Below are positions 12,901-27,900 of a stretch of DNA of 64,000 nt, piece by piece. The notes beneath the pieces were generated by a model, which saw only the letters and a list, made by a program, of their open reading frames with translations, was not told the DNA's origin and made no database searches. Every line of letters begins with the position of its first letter. Positions within the stretch are counted from its first letter, which is position 1. Source of the DNA: Oegoconia quadripuncta (taxonomy: Eukaryota > Arthropoda > Insecta > Lepidoptera > Autostichidae); assembly GCA_949316235.1 (NCBI GenBank), contig OX438751.1:7216413-7280412 (forward strand), in the 5' to 3' direction. A program made the position numbers and the translations under genes.

Positions 12901-15900
12901 TATATAATTCATTATTCACTTTGGTAGAAAATTAGTGCAAAAATATTTTCAAAGAAAAAGTTATAAGAATAAATAGTGGTTTAGTATTTACTGATTGGGC
13001 GACTGTGGGAATCCATAAAAGTCGCCTGAAGTTATATGATCTTTATCATGAAAGGACATATAACACTAGTCCAGCTTTTGCTGATTATGTAAGAAAATAT
13101 TCCAAATTATTTAAACGTGTTTGCACCTTAGCAAAGACAAATTTTATAAAATCCAAAATTAAAAATAGTACAAACATTGTGAAAACCACATGGACAGTTA
13201 TAAACAGCGAAACTGGAAAAGTTAAGGCCCGCGATTCAAATATGGAACTAAAAATTAACGATTGCATCCTTAATACAGACTTGGAGGTTGCAGAAGCATT
13301 TGAAAAGTTTTTCACAGATATTCCAATAACAACCACGAAGTCACTTAAGTCATCTCCCACCGTAGCCGAATCTTTACTCAGAATGAATAGCGATGTCCCG
13401 AATGTGCAACTGAAAATATTTAGACATGTTAGTCCAAATGACATCATGAAAGCGTATAAATCACTGGAAATGAAAAAAACCACTGATCTCTATGGTCTTT
13501 CTGTTAAAATAGTTAATTCCATCATTGATTGCATTGCACCACACTTAGCTTGCATCTTTAATAAATGTGTAGACAGTGGTGTATTTCCTGACTTAATGAA
13601 ACAAAGTAAAGTAATTCCATTATTCAAAGCTGGTAGTACATCAGACCCCACTAATTTTAGACCCATTTCAATTCTACCAACTTTTAGTAAAGTTTTCGAA
13701 AAACTAATTTTAAATCAATTGTTGTCTTACTTCAATACTAATAATTTAATGACTTCAAAACAATTTGGATTCACACGGGGTCGCTCAACAACCGATGCCG
13801 GTGTTGCGCTTATTGAGTATATATTTGAAGCATGGGAAGATTCGCAGGATGCGATAGGTATTTTCTGTGATCTATCCAAGGCCTTTGACTGCGTTCATCA
13901 TGATGGTCTGGTCAGGAAATTACGCTACTATGGCATTATAGGCCGTGCCCTCAACCTTTTGGAATCGTACTTGTGTAATCGAGTTCAAAGGGTTGATGTC
14001 AATGGTAAGAGGTCGTCAGGGTCTCCAGTTTGCATAGGTGTTCCACAGGGCTCAATTCTCGGGCCATTCTTATTTCTTGTATATATTAATGATCTACCCA
14101 ATTGTATAAACGGAAACCATGAGATAACAATATTTGCTGATGACACCTCCTTGCTCTTCAAAGTTAGGAGACGACAGAAAACTCTTGACGACGTGAATAG
14201 TGCTATCTCTAAGGTGGTTGAATGGTTTACGTCAAATAACCTACTTCTTAATGAAAAAAAAACCAAATGCATAAAATTTTCACTACCTAATGTCAAACAG
14301 GTAGCTAGTACTATTTTAATAAAAAACGAGGAGTTGGAGCTTGTGGACACTACTCTATTTCTAGGCATTATGTTAGATAAAGGACTACAATGGGGTCCAC
14401 ATATCGAAAGGTTGTCGAAACGTCTCAGTTCTGCAGTGTTCGCTATTAAAAAAATCCGCTACTTAACCGACGTGGACACCGCGAGGCTGGTATACTTCAG
14501 CTATTTCCATAGCATAATGGCTTATGGCATTCTGTTATGGGGAAATGCCGCGGACATAAATTGTATTTTTGTTCTGCAGAAGCGAGCGGTTCGTGCGATC
14601 TACAAGTTAGGCTCCCGAGTATCTCTGAGGAATAAATTTCAAGAAATCAATATATTAACTTTGGCATCGCAATATATTTACGAAAACTTAATGTACGTAA
14701 GAAAGAATCTGTATTTGTTTAGGAAAAATTGTGAAATACACAATGTTAATACAAGATATAAAAATAAACTTGCTGTCCATAGCAGTCGCTTACACAAAGT
14801 CACTAAGTCATTCAAGGGACAATGTATACGCTTTTACAATAAGGTTCCGGTAGACATTCAAAATTTGCCTTTAAATAAATTTAAAACAACCATTAAACGA
14901 AAACTATGTGCCAAAGGCTATTATAAAATTTCTGACTATCTGGATGATAAGAATGCGTGGACATGAACCGCTCGCCATTATCCAGTATATTTTATTCTTA
15001 TTTTCTTTGTCGAATCATAAATTTTACAATTAGGTATCTCAAATTGTATTTGTATTGACTTATTTAAAAAGAGCAACCCTGGAGTTTCTTGCTCGTTCTT
15101 CTCTGGGGAGACTGCCTAGTGAATGAGCGATAACTGTATGTCATGACGATTTCAAATGTTATTCTTATAACTTACGAAATAAAAACATTTTTGATTTTGA
15201 TTTTTTGATTTTGCGATTGAAGGTAAAGTACCCCATTGTGCATAAAAATCTTTAACACTATGCAATGTAATCCATTTGACATTTACATCCCGATAATAAA
15301 AGTTATTCTCAAAGAAATAAAGTCGCGCTCACAAATAACGAATACTAATTGCTAACAAAAAGACAGCGACCTTTAACCCTAAAATGAATCCTCGACATAA
15401 AAGGCGCGTGATGTATGATATTCGGTTTCATATCAATCAAAGCAATTAACTCATTCGAGCGCTCCACTTACCTATTAACATATTTAACACGATACGCGTA
15501 AAAATACATCTCTGTTAAAGTTTACACTGTTTACGCAATGGCACCTTTAAAATGGGTACTTCTCGGTATAAAGGGCATGTTATTTCGTCTCGAGTGGCCC
15601 GGTGGGTTGATCCAATCGCGCAATCATCCACCTTTATCCAACTATACAAGATATACATCAAGGCTCTCGGTGGTTATTAAGTGGTGAGAATATGGCGTAT
15701 ATATTTTATGATTTGAGAGCACAATTAAAAGGATAAGATCGCATGCAATTTAGGTCGAGCGCAAACCGGTTGAAAATAATAATCATCTTTTCGTATTTAA
15801 ATTCAGGGCATCAAGGATAAAAGAATACGAAGTAGGAAATAGATATTGGAAATTAGAAAAAGAATGAGACTAGTGTATTGCTATTTACAATAAAACAATG

Positions 15901-18900
15901 TAGGTAAATTATTAAGAAATTAAGTAACATTTTAGTAAAGCACAACGCTAATTTAATCTATTCAATCATTAGAGTAAAAACCGGGTAGAGATGAAAGTAA
16001 AATGAAAAATATTAAGAGCTAAGTTTTTTACAGTTCAGTGGAGTCAATCATCATTATACGACTTAAATAAAGTTACTACAAATACATAAATTCTTTGTGG
16101 CTATTTTTTTTTCGAGAATAAAGAGGTCACAGTATTAACGGTCAGCATTTTGTATATTCTTCACGACGTTCGAATTAAATAATAAACAAAGTATTTTATC
16201 ATTACAAAAATAAATGTAATATGTGAATTTCTTAAAATCAAAATTATTGTGTTTCTAATTTCACTTCTAAAATATTTATAAGTTGTAACTTATAATGATG
16301 TGGCTATTTAGTAAGTTCTAGAAGATACTTATATTTAATTTTTGTTTGTTTGTTTGTTTGTAAAGACTTTATTGTAAAAGGCAATACATTAATTTTGCAT
16401 TGATACTTTTTTTATGATTTTATGATGATAAGAATTATTTTTTATGATGAGGGGAGCCTTAAAATGATTTAAATATGTCAGAAATAAGCCGTCTATTTTT
16501 TTTTTGTAGATATAAATCGTTTATGTCATGGGTGATAGCATAATCACATTTCGCCAGGTGAACTGTTTGCGCGCTTGGTCTAAAAAGCTATATTTTTATC
16601 CCATTTGAAAAACGGCGTAGTTTTAAAAGTCGTTATGTGATGTGTCCAATCTTTGTCCGGGTGTATCGTGGTCCCATTTCAGTTGCCATGTTTGTTCGAA
16701 GATATTTAGCTCTTAACACATTTCTTTGATATATTTGGATGATATAATATGTCGCGGTTTTCTAAATTTTCAATTTATCCAAACTAATATTATAAATTCG
16801 AAAGTTGTGTATGTTTGTTACCTCTTCACGCCTATACGGCTGGACGGATTTGAATTAAATTTGGTAAGTAGACAGATAAGAACCTGAATTAATATATAGG
16901 CATTTTTTTTTTGCTGAACCGATTTTGATAAAATCTTCCACGCGAGCGAAGTCGCGGACGAAAAGCTAGTCCTTAATAAAATTTAACCTAACTTATATTA
17001 CGTGTCATAAGTTTTCATTTCTATCAAAACTTGTAGTTCTTGTACCATACATAAATCTGCCCACGCACCATTAGAATCGTGTTTCCCTTTCTACAGTAAT
17101 GCAGCAAAGAGCCTATTACCTCAGCAACTGCAAGTGCAATGCGTTTCCGCACCGCTTGGAGAAAAGCCAACAAAGTTACCACTCTATCGATTTTTCCACT
17201 TATTTGTCTAGACTTTTTACTTCTCAAAGTGATCGTGTTATGGGACATTGAACTATGGCATTAGAATATAAGTGATCGTTAACCTTATTTCGGTTTACAG
17301 TAATACGATAATGGAGTACTTATTTCACGCAGTTATGAGGAAAGGAGGGTGGTTAGAAGTCATTATAATGTCATTTATCATTGAGTTCATTGCTCCATTT
17401 TCGCCAATAATCTACTGCGAGATGGACGATGGATGTAGAAGAAGTAATAAAAGTAATAAGTAAATAAGTTTACTTTTTATTTAGATCATGGTGTAATAGC
17501 TATTACCACTCAAATAGGCCGCAGGCTGTGTTGCTATTTATCATTAGGCACAATTTATTGTCAAGAGAACATTGTTGGTCTCCAGACATAGGCGGTCTGT
17601 ATATAGAATAAAAAAGATATATTTATATTATACATACATAACGTCGCGACTAGCCCAAAGACATTCCAAACATAAGCGTTTGATTAAACATTAAAAGTTT
17701 AATGCTTGAAACAACATCCACGGTTCACCTATTACAATATACATAAATGCACACTGTGACAAGGGGTGAACCCATCGCCGTATCTCACGACACAAATTAT
17801 ATAATCGTATTTTATGTAATCTAACTAATGTTACAAATACAAAAGTTAGGTTGTTTGTTTGTTTGTAGCTCAATCTAAAAATCGGATAAACGGATTTGGA
17901 TGAAATTTGGTATATATGTAGAATATATCCTGGATTAAAATATAGGATATTTTTATCCCAATAAAGCTATTCCACGCAAGCGAAGCCGCGGGCGGAAAGC
18001 TAGTAATAATATAAAATAAAATTCGATTCATACGCTACAGAAAGAGTGATAAGATAAGATGTTTAGTTACTAAAAAAAAATCATAACGTCAAAAATAAAC
18101 ACTGCTTTGCATCTGTAAATTAATATTTCGATGGCATGGATGACAAACCATTATGCAAATATATACAAAGTGGAAAGGATAAGCGATCTCACTCGATTTG
18201 ATTTAAAAGTAAAGTATATATTTCTAGTAGTATTATAATGTAATAAACTATGCTATACTATAAATTAACATCAATAATTTCCTGCAAAAGGAACTGAATT
18301 TGTGCGAAATATAAATTTTTCCTACTCTATATATTTACTATTTATGAGCCATTTAAAAAGGATTTTAGGCATAATTGTAGGCCATAGTAAACGTAACGTA
18401 ACGTAGGCCAAAGGAAAAATCATCTTTTCCACCATTTTTAGCAATGATATTACAATACAAATATTCTTTATTTTACACCAACAATATTTAAACAAGAAGC
18501 TTAAAAATATGGTAGGTACAATAGTAGCCTTATCACTGCAAGTGATTTCTTCCAGACAACCGCCGGTTAAAAGAAGTAGAGATTCATTGCAGGGTAAGCA
18601 GGCGGGGTAAACCAAGCTGAATTTACGAGAAGTCAGATTTTATAAACGCAAATATATTATAATATAAATACTGATACTACACCTTATTATAAATTCCCCA
18701 AATGAGATGTGGTTTCCGGGTCTGTACGCTTCCACTCTTCTTCACTTAACATCAAGGGTAATTGAGGTCAAGTGCATAAAAATAAATTGTATGCTGTTGC
18801 CGCAATGTTTGAATATATTCCGCGACGTATATGGGCGACGACAAGAAATTAGAACTAATATAGCCGTTTTCCGTCTTTGAAGGAAAAGTAACACACTCCT

Positions 18901-21900
18901 ATAGATAAATGCTTCATTGTGCTACTTCAATATTACCAAATTTCTATATTAGACATTTTCCTCTTATGCTCTCATAAATGGGTCTTAACCCGTCAGATGT
19001 GGTGTATACAACCAATCGATGAGTCAAAGGGCGTAAAATTACCAAGAAGAACATATACCATGCGGGTGATGTCATTATTTAGGAAAAAACAATAACTTTT
19101 GCAATAAAGGGTTTTTGTGCCGCTCGTCTTCTGTATTTTAATATACCGAGCTAAGTTTGTACTATGGATACTAGATAACGGATAAACATGTTCGTATTCA
19201 TCACACAAACATTTACACCTCGCGGGATTCGAACCTGCAACCATTAGTTTCACAGACAGGGTCACTATCGCTACACCAATCCGTCGTCAAATATATCGGT
19301 TTAGAGATTTAGCGGTGAAAGGGCAACAGATATACTTTTGCATTTATTCGAGTGTGGATACGTCTCTACACCCTCTCTGAGGGGGCCAGTCTCTTTGTAG
19401 ACCATGCCCCTCATTGCTGAGGATTACGTTCATTCTGTGGAAAATATCAAATGAAAATTACAGGTTGGCAAAGTAAGAGTTTAATATTGAGCTATACAGT
19501 AAATGAAACCACAAATTTATAAAACATAATCAAAAATACTTATATCTTATAGAAAAAATATGCCGTCCAACTCGCTTCCGTGAGGCATAGTACCTAGTAC
19601 GCTAGCGCTATTGCCCCACTGAATGCATAAGCTCAGCTGCTGAGCAAAGTAGGCACCAGCTCTCACATCTCCAGAGACCAGTCTAACGGATAAATCCTTT
19701 ACAAATTGTTTCGTGTCCGAAGACCAAGGGCCCAATGTCCCATTGCAAACGCCGCAAACTCGTTGTTTATAGAAATTTACGCATATTTACGGCGCTTGTT
19801 ACTTTGAGATTGTTCAGCCGCGGTTCCAGCTCTTTGCGCAGTTCCTTGTATATGGGACGGTGCCAAAGTATCCGCACAAGTTGCGTCCCATACCTAGGTG
19901 CACCCCAAGCACCAGGGTACTAAGGTGGCTCCATCAGGTCTTTTCCCGTCGGCCCTGAATAAGCCACAAAAAAAAACAAAACAACGAATGCAAAGTGTTT
20001 TACAATTTCACTTAAAGTAGGTACTACATCTGCATAACACAGGTTACCTAAGCATCGGAGCGATAAAAGTTCAATGCAACTTCATGACTACACCAATAAC
20101 TCTATGTTCATATAGTTCACGGAATTCCCACCACCGAGATTTCACTGAAAGTGAAATATGAGTAAGTTTTATGACATGATTCACGTGCACAACCGGCAAG
20201 AGGGTAAACCAAATAAAAATTAGGTATATCGGAAGTTGACTACATTCGTTCATAGTGCTGCTGTCCGATTCTGTGTTCCTGGTAAGTAGTGTGGTGGTAC
20301 GGATCGTTTATGAAATAAATAATAAATATGTATGCCAGCGCCATGTAGTTCCACACTAAGCAACTAGGCTTGTATTATAGATAGCAGATGGTTGATAAAC
20401 TACACAAATACATTTCTTTTTTTTTTGTAAATAAATACTTATACAGGGTGTCCCTGGAAGTATGGATCAAATCGAACAGGGGCATGGGGAAGGTCATTCC
20501 CAAACTTAAGCTGAAAAAAAAAAAATTAAAAAAAAAAAAAAAATAAGAAAAAAAAATTAATTAATTATTTTTAATTAAAAAATTAAGCTGATAGCTTTGC
20601 TAGTTTTCTTTTAAAAAATTTTTTTGTATAAGCACTATTCGATAATATGAAAATGTAAAAAATTGATCATAACTTTTGAACCGTCAAAAATGGCACCGAC
20701 ATTCATAGGGTTAAAAAGTTTGGGAATGACCTTCCCCATGCCCCTGTTCGATTTGATCCATACTTCCAGGGACACCCTGTATAAATGACAAACATTCATA
20801 ACTCGGGAACACATATCTCTATTCATCATACAAACATATGCCCCTAGCGCGATTCGAACCCGCGATCTTTTGGTATAGCAGCAGAGTTTCTAACCACTAC
20901 TCCAAACAGGTCGTCTATGAAGAAGAAATGTGCTAAAATTACTCGGTACTCCTTATTTGGAACTAGTGTTCCGCCTGTGGCTTCGCCTGCTTGGAATAGC
21001 TTTATCCCGCGGGATCTACACATTTTATCGAAATAAAAAGTATCCTATACTTAATCCAGTGTATATTCTACCTATATACCAAATTTCATCCAAATCCGTT
21101 TCGCCTTGATTCAGCAACAAACATCCAAACTTACGCATTTATAATATTAGTTAGATTTACATAGTGTAGGTGTAAACTGCTTCATTCACGATAACCTACG
21201 AACTATAGTTTAATTACTGAAGTAGACGAAATATTTCCTTACATAGGTAGTATATTACTTATTATTTATTGATTATAGTTTGTAAGAGAATCGACATATT
21301 TATGGTAACGTAAGCAATAAATTGTTACAAATATGTACACAAGGGAAGTTAGTAGATACCAGTCTTGCTAATTTAGGGCTTTGTGCTGTATAGATGGGCT
21401 TTTTAGGGCCTAAATTTCTGTCTAAAATAAGAAATATAATGCCCTTACCCTACCTTCACATCATCATGCAGTCCATAAACATCCCACTGGAGGGATATAG
21501 ACGTTGCCTCATATTGAGGGAGAAGGGCCATAGTCCGCCACGCTGGCCCAGTGCGGGTTGGGGACTTCACATGCCTTCGATTTTTTTTCATTCTCGGGCT
21601 TGTAGGTTTCCTCACGATGTTTTCCTTCACCGTTTAAGAGCAGTCGGCTAAATGCACATAAGTAATTAAATTAAATTTAAAACCTCGTTGGTACATGGCC
21701 TGCCTGGGTATCGAACCTGGACCTCCCAAATTGGGAGACTGTGTCTCTTCAAGTGAGTTAATGACGTTCACCCCTACCTTACCTTACTTACTACCCTACC
21801 TTAATAATAAACCGGGTAAAAAATTTTGGGTTATAATTATTGGATTTAGGGATATTTAGGGGTATTTCGTCTTGTTTTTAGTGGTATTTTTCAGGAGTCG

Positions 21901-24900
21901 ATAACCCTGGCTATCACACTTCTTTGATCACTTAGCAAGATATTATATTATTGGCTATATTAGAACGTTTTTATCATTTGAAGTTACATATAAACATGTT
22001 TATATTTAAACATTAAGTATATTTTCATTTGTTAAGAGGCGTAGGCGCATTAGCATTCTGACGTTCACATCTACATTACAACGGGTCAATACCCCAATTA
22101 CTCCACTATAATAGTTTATCAGATATCATTTAGTCTGACATGATAGTACCAATCAATATATCATACATTGACATATTTGATGTACATTTATAGTTACCTA
22201 ATTGAAAACCTTAGTACCTATCAAGTAACTAAGACGATAATTCTATTTCATTCCTTAGTTTCCGCTTTTTATTACAAATTACAATACTCATATTCATGTC
22301 ACTAGGCATGTCATTCATTATCTGCACATATTAAATCTATGGTCTGTATCGATTTAATGATTTTGCTGGCTCACCTACAATTAAATCTTCTCGTTTTTAA
22401 TTAAAAAATCGGTTTTAATTGGCACCCTACAACTTTACGTTATAACTGTACATAATGTCCGACCGGTTTGCATCTCGTTTAAAAATATTCATAATCACAG
22501 TCAAGTTATTATTACTATTCGTTTTTTTTTATTTAAAACTGGTTACGCGACACGCAGCCTGTCGCAACTAGGAGATTACTGCATAATATACGCACCTATA
22601 TCTTCCTACGTACTCGTACACCACAGCCACCCACACAACGAAAGATCCCTATTCTAATCACTCTCAGCAACATGTACGGAGAAGGTAAAACGAGTATGGC
22701 TTTTAAAAATGAATCACGAGCTAAACCACGATTTACTAATCTATGGCCGAATCACAAGCTGTGAGTCAGTGTCACGCGTCACTGCAAAGCAAAGAAAATA
22801 AGGTGTACGAAAATCCCCAATGTGATTGCAATATAGGAAAGCATGTCGCTGAAAACACTAATAAAATTAAAAGTAACGACATGTGATAATGTTATCTGAT
22901 ATGTAGGTAGACAGAGGCGATTTCACGCAATGCTTTCCGACTAAAATGCCCATAAAGATAAGTAAGTACTTATAGGTACTTACATGAAATTTAATACACT
23001 GACCTTTTTCATTGCCTTGCAGTTGATGTAGTTCGAAAGAAGAATTTACAAAACCCTCATTATTCGGTTTCGAAACCTCTCTCAGAATAAGATTCGAAGG
23101 GAAAATAATCATCTACATCTCAACTATTAGTAACGACACCCACATTCCATTTTATGTGTGCAAAGATAGAGTTTATTGCCCTTTAACTATATGCTAGCTG
23201 TAATGACTTTCTGTCCAGACGTTTATTGTTTTCAGTGATATATGGAAATAGTGTCTATAGATGCCCATTTTTTTTTAATAAATATAAATAAATAAATATA
23301 AATGTTCTTGGACATGCACACAGTGCCATCTAGTTCCACAGTATGCAACTATATATTGGCAATTGGGTACTGAAATAGCCTCGTAAACCTGAACAAGCAA
23401 GGAATATTGAACTGTAAGTGTTACCTAGTACTGAAAAGGCAACATATATATGTCCGTATTCATCACACAAACTTATGCCCCTAGCGGGATTCGAACCCGC
23501 GACCTTTTGGTATAGCAGCAGAGTTTCTAACCACTACACCAAACAGGTCGTCAAAGTATGTAAACAGGTATGTAAACACAAAAGGGAGGTTCAAAATTTA
23601 GTACACATAAAACAATCATATATGTAATGTAACTATAGGTATTTCAAAGCGTACCTAATGTACTGTTCTATTGTATTGTTGATACAACAAACGTGATTAA
23701 ACATGCGTCGTTATGATTCGTGTACATAAACACGTTTGGCCACATACTCCAGCCCTCGCACAGCTGCGCGTGCGTCGTCGCGTGCTCCCTTGTCTTCCGA
23801 ATTCACTTCGTTGATTTCTCGATTTTACTTGCATTCTACTCTCTGAAAAGTTGATAACCAGTGAAAATTACAGCAAAAAGTAAAAAATAGAAATCATCTT
23901 CGAATTTTCTGTTAGTTATTAAATGACTTCAAAATAGGCTTCCTCAATTCAACTGTTCTTCTATTTACTTATATTCTATGACATACGACTATCTTCTATT
24001 TATGAACAGATTTTAATAATTTTGAAGGTAGTCCCACAACTTGGGGAAGAATGTTGCAATCTTGAGATATAACCCAGGGAAAATACGGTAAAAAAAATTA
24101 GCTTAACTAGGCATAATTCAGAACCGACTTATTATGTTGCTGTCTTATTTTATAGACAATTACATCTCTAATATACTCGTATATTAGACTCGTATATTAG
24201 AATATACTCGTATATTAGAGATGTAATTTGGAATAACTAAGCCTAAAAAATTAAAGCTTAGTCTAGATTTTTTTAGAAAACCCTATTATTAGTTTGTATC
24301 TTAATAACAATAAATACTAACTGCTATTTAATTATGTAGACTTTTGTTAAACTCTGTTAACTTATTGATGGATAAAAAACTAAGCATGTTATAGTTAGGC
24401 ATGCATGTGTTTTTAGCTGAAAATGTCGTCGAGCTGCATTGCGAAATAAAAATGAGAACTAATATTTTGTAACGATATTTTCCCTAAATGTTTTGAATTA
24501 AAAGAAATGCCCATAAATTGAGCATTTTTTTTTAAAGAAACAAATTTGGAAAATATTCATATTCAGTTCGGGCGTTTCTTATTAATGCTTATTTTTTAGC
24601 AATTGTTACTTCATTTTATTATTATTATTAAGAGCCGTCTGTTTCCAGTCGTTTTTGTTCTTGGTGAGCACAAACCATCCCTTATTAAAACTGTCAAGCT
24701 CGTGTCTCCACCGTTTTCGCGGTCTGCCACGTTTGCGTCAGGCGGTTGTAGGTGTCCAAATAGTGGACGCATTTGCCTACAACTCGCACGGCATGCGGCC
24801 CACGTGACCCGCCCAGTCCCACTTCAACGTTGCCGCTTTTTTCCCTACGTCAGAGATCCGAGTCCGTGAGCGAAGTGTAACATTTTTACTACATATACAA

Positions 24901-27900
24901 CACTCTCTCACTGGGAGAGGTTATGGGGTATAATATACGACATGGTTTCAGGGCGGATTGATGGATTTGTGTGGCCCTGACAATCAATGTTTAGGCCACT
25001 GACTTAACTGGACTGCCTTCAATGGACCTGGACTACTTAACGTACCCTCCGAAGCACGCACACACACGTATTTAAATACTAAATAATGCCAATCGAAAGC
25101 GAATGGCGGGTGCGACTGTACCACGAATGCTTCTCAACTCATGAACCTAACCCGAAATATTTCAATGGCAGACTAAAAGAATTCCCGAGGTGCTTCTTAT
25201 AGTAGTCCTAATCATAAGAAAACCAGTTCCGTGGCTCAATGTAAACTGACAAAGGCACCCAAAAGCGTTTACCTAACAGTGGCCGTGGTTTGCCCATCGC
25301 ACCTTCTTATCTAAGTCTGCAACTAAGCAGCAATGTTTAGCGCTGTTGTGTTACAGCTGTGACAGATAAGATAAACCAGTCTCCCAAATTAAGGTAGGGG
25401 TTCGAGTATGATAAAATCAAGCGTTAACTCGTGGTACATAAAAAAAAGATTTCCTAGAATTATAACATATTTGAACGTAAAAGTTTACTAGGTGTAAAGT
25501 TACATTATGTGTGACACTGCTCCTTCATGCTCACTTGGCCTTAACTCCATCACCAGTCAACAATGCACAGTAATGAGCGACAGGTCGCGCTTGTAAATTA
25601 TACGCGCGGTCATAGGCGCAGACGCAACTAATAGGGTGACTATAAAATATAGTTAATTTTACATCGCTATTAAACTGTCTATACGTATGGCACATATTTT
25701 ATTAAATATATTTTCAATTACATTTTAAACAGATATGTCGGTCCCTGAACTCCCAGATTTTTTTTTTTTTAATAATATAATAAATGTCTTTGCACATTAG
25801 ATGCACAATGCAGATTAACTCCCATAATACTATTTCCTTTTTGTTGATGGAGATTACTACATATAGAGGAGATTATTATAGGTACTACTAAGTATTAAAT
25901 TTAATTCAATTATACTTAATGAAATCGCATTGAATTAAATAAATTAAAGTGCTTTAAAGAAAATAAAAATTGACTGTCTATCTTAACTCAATGATTATGT
26001 GATTCATTAAGTATAATTGAATTAAATAAACAAACTATTTTTAAACGATGCTTTAGGACGGTTCCCGGACTTGTAATGTAACGAATTACATTGGTGTATG
26101 TACGAGTAAGTACCTAATATCCTAGTTCATAACTGTTATAAAAATTTAAGTACGGTTGCGTAATAATAAATGATTGTTATGATTATGCCTCCCATTAAAC
26201 TTCTTTTATTTCTTAGAGAATATATAGGACAAAATGAGGTCTGTCTAATTTAAACTTAGGTAGAATGTACCTACCTATGTCTTCTCATGATTGTGGAATA
26301 AGGCGACTTGTAGATTTATTGACACAGTCTTATTCGCGTCCCTTTAGCCATTTGGCGTGATTAACAGATGACAGAACAAAAATAAAAGTAGCTGTTTTTC
26401 ATGTACCTATGAAATTTAGATGAAAATGGGACAAGGGTTTTATGAAATATGAAGTCCATTAGGAATTATATATATTTTAGTAGATATTATCTATTTTAAG
26501 GATATCTATCTGTGTGTGATAATTTTAAATTTTACCAACCAAAGTTATATCAACATGATAAAATAAATGATATATTGTAAATTCTAGTATTACTCCTAAT
26601 AACTGTTGACCCTAGCGGCAAGCAAGTATGGCAGCCGTGTCCGCATTATGCAAGTTGCCAACTGTGGTCATTAGTTCGTGTCCAGTGTCCAGCTTCTCTG
26701 TGGCGCCGATTGAAATATTCTACACGGATATAAAATTTTATTACAGATAACGCCATAAATGGGGTTTAGAAATAATTATTAGAGGAGACGTGGTGTTAAC
26801 TATGATTAGGGAAGAAACACGCTTCGAACATACGTACACTAATTCAAAGTTTTGTAAACTGAATCTAACTAATATTATAAAAGCGAAAATTTGGATGTTT
26901 GTTTGTTGCTCAATCACGATGAAACGGATGAACGGATTTGAATGAAATTTGATATATAGGTGGAATATACCCTGGATTAAGACATGGTAATAAAATGAGA
27001 AGTTCCCGCGGGATAAACAAATTTTAGCGATGAAGTTATTCCATGCAGACGAGGGCGCGGACGGAAAGCTAGTATTTTATAATACACAGTGTTGGCCCTC
27101 ACTGTTGAGAACTAATCTTTTTTTTTTTTTTTTTTTTTTTATATATTAAAAACTGGTTTTGCGTTTGACCACAATCTCTCCAGAAGATAGTATGGCCATA
27201 CATAATCTGCTACATGGGCTAATATATGTATTAAATTATAATTATCTATATTAATAACAGGCAATGTCCTTACTGACAAACCCAGAGATCATCGCACAAT
27301 TCAAAAACGTAATATTCTATGTGTACATAGAATTGCTTAATTTATTTAAGTTAACTGTATTGGAATAATTTTAGTTATACTGAGATAGCTACACAATTTA
27401 GTCATCGTGGCTATTATAAGGTGAAACCTTAAAATTGAAATCTTATTGGACATGGTCGCAGCTATGTTTGAGTATGAAATGGATGTCAAGGATATCTGTT
27501 GAATGAGATACGCTCCGATTTCTCTACATTTCACGCCCTTGTCACTTCCAGTTTACGCTCTTTATGTTATTTAGATTGTTACCGAGACTTAATCTCTACA
27601 TTTTTAGTCTATGATTATTTAAGTGCGAAACTACTTGTAAATTGTATACCTAATGCATTATGAGTATGAAATTATTGCTGTCATAAATATAGAACATAAC
27701 GTAAATTGATAGATAATAATTTGGTCTGTTTGTACACAGTGTAGGATAAGGCTTAAATCGTACTTATAACATAAATCACTGTGTTGTACTAGTACTCGCC
27801 TTTTATAATCTAAGTCTACCGCCAAGCAGCGATGTTGTTAGCATTGTTATTTTTGAAATAAGATAGCCTGCCCCTGCCCCCCAAATAAGATTGTGGTTCC

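Larger units (their letters stand above)
11250..15213 (+). mobile_element. CR1/Jockey-type LINE, 5'-truncated but nearly intact ORF2
   Basis: Contains part of an ORF1 (to 11981), an apurinic endonuclease and reverse transcriptase (about 12014-14966), and a 3' UTR ending in TTTTTGATTTTGATTTTTTG, the short-repeat tail typical of CR1-like elements. ORF2 has two lesions: a 46-bp insertion at 12513-12558 and a TAG at 12933. Truncated relatives on the minus strand lie at 31555-31715, 37741-38130 and probably 54122-54300. It sits inside intron 1 in the sense direction. Confidence 0.85.

Noticed and set aside
12014..14966. LINE reverse transcriptase as a bacterial retron or group II intron RT
   Set aside because: APE-type endonuclease, FADD motif context and LINE 3' tail identify an insect non-LTR retrotransposon.
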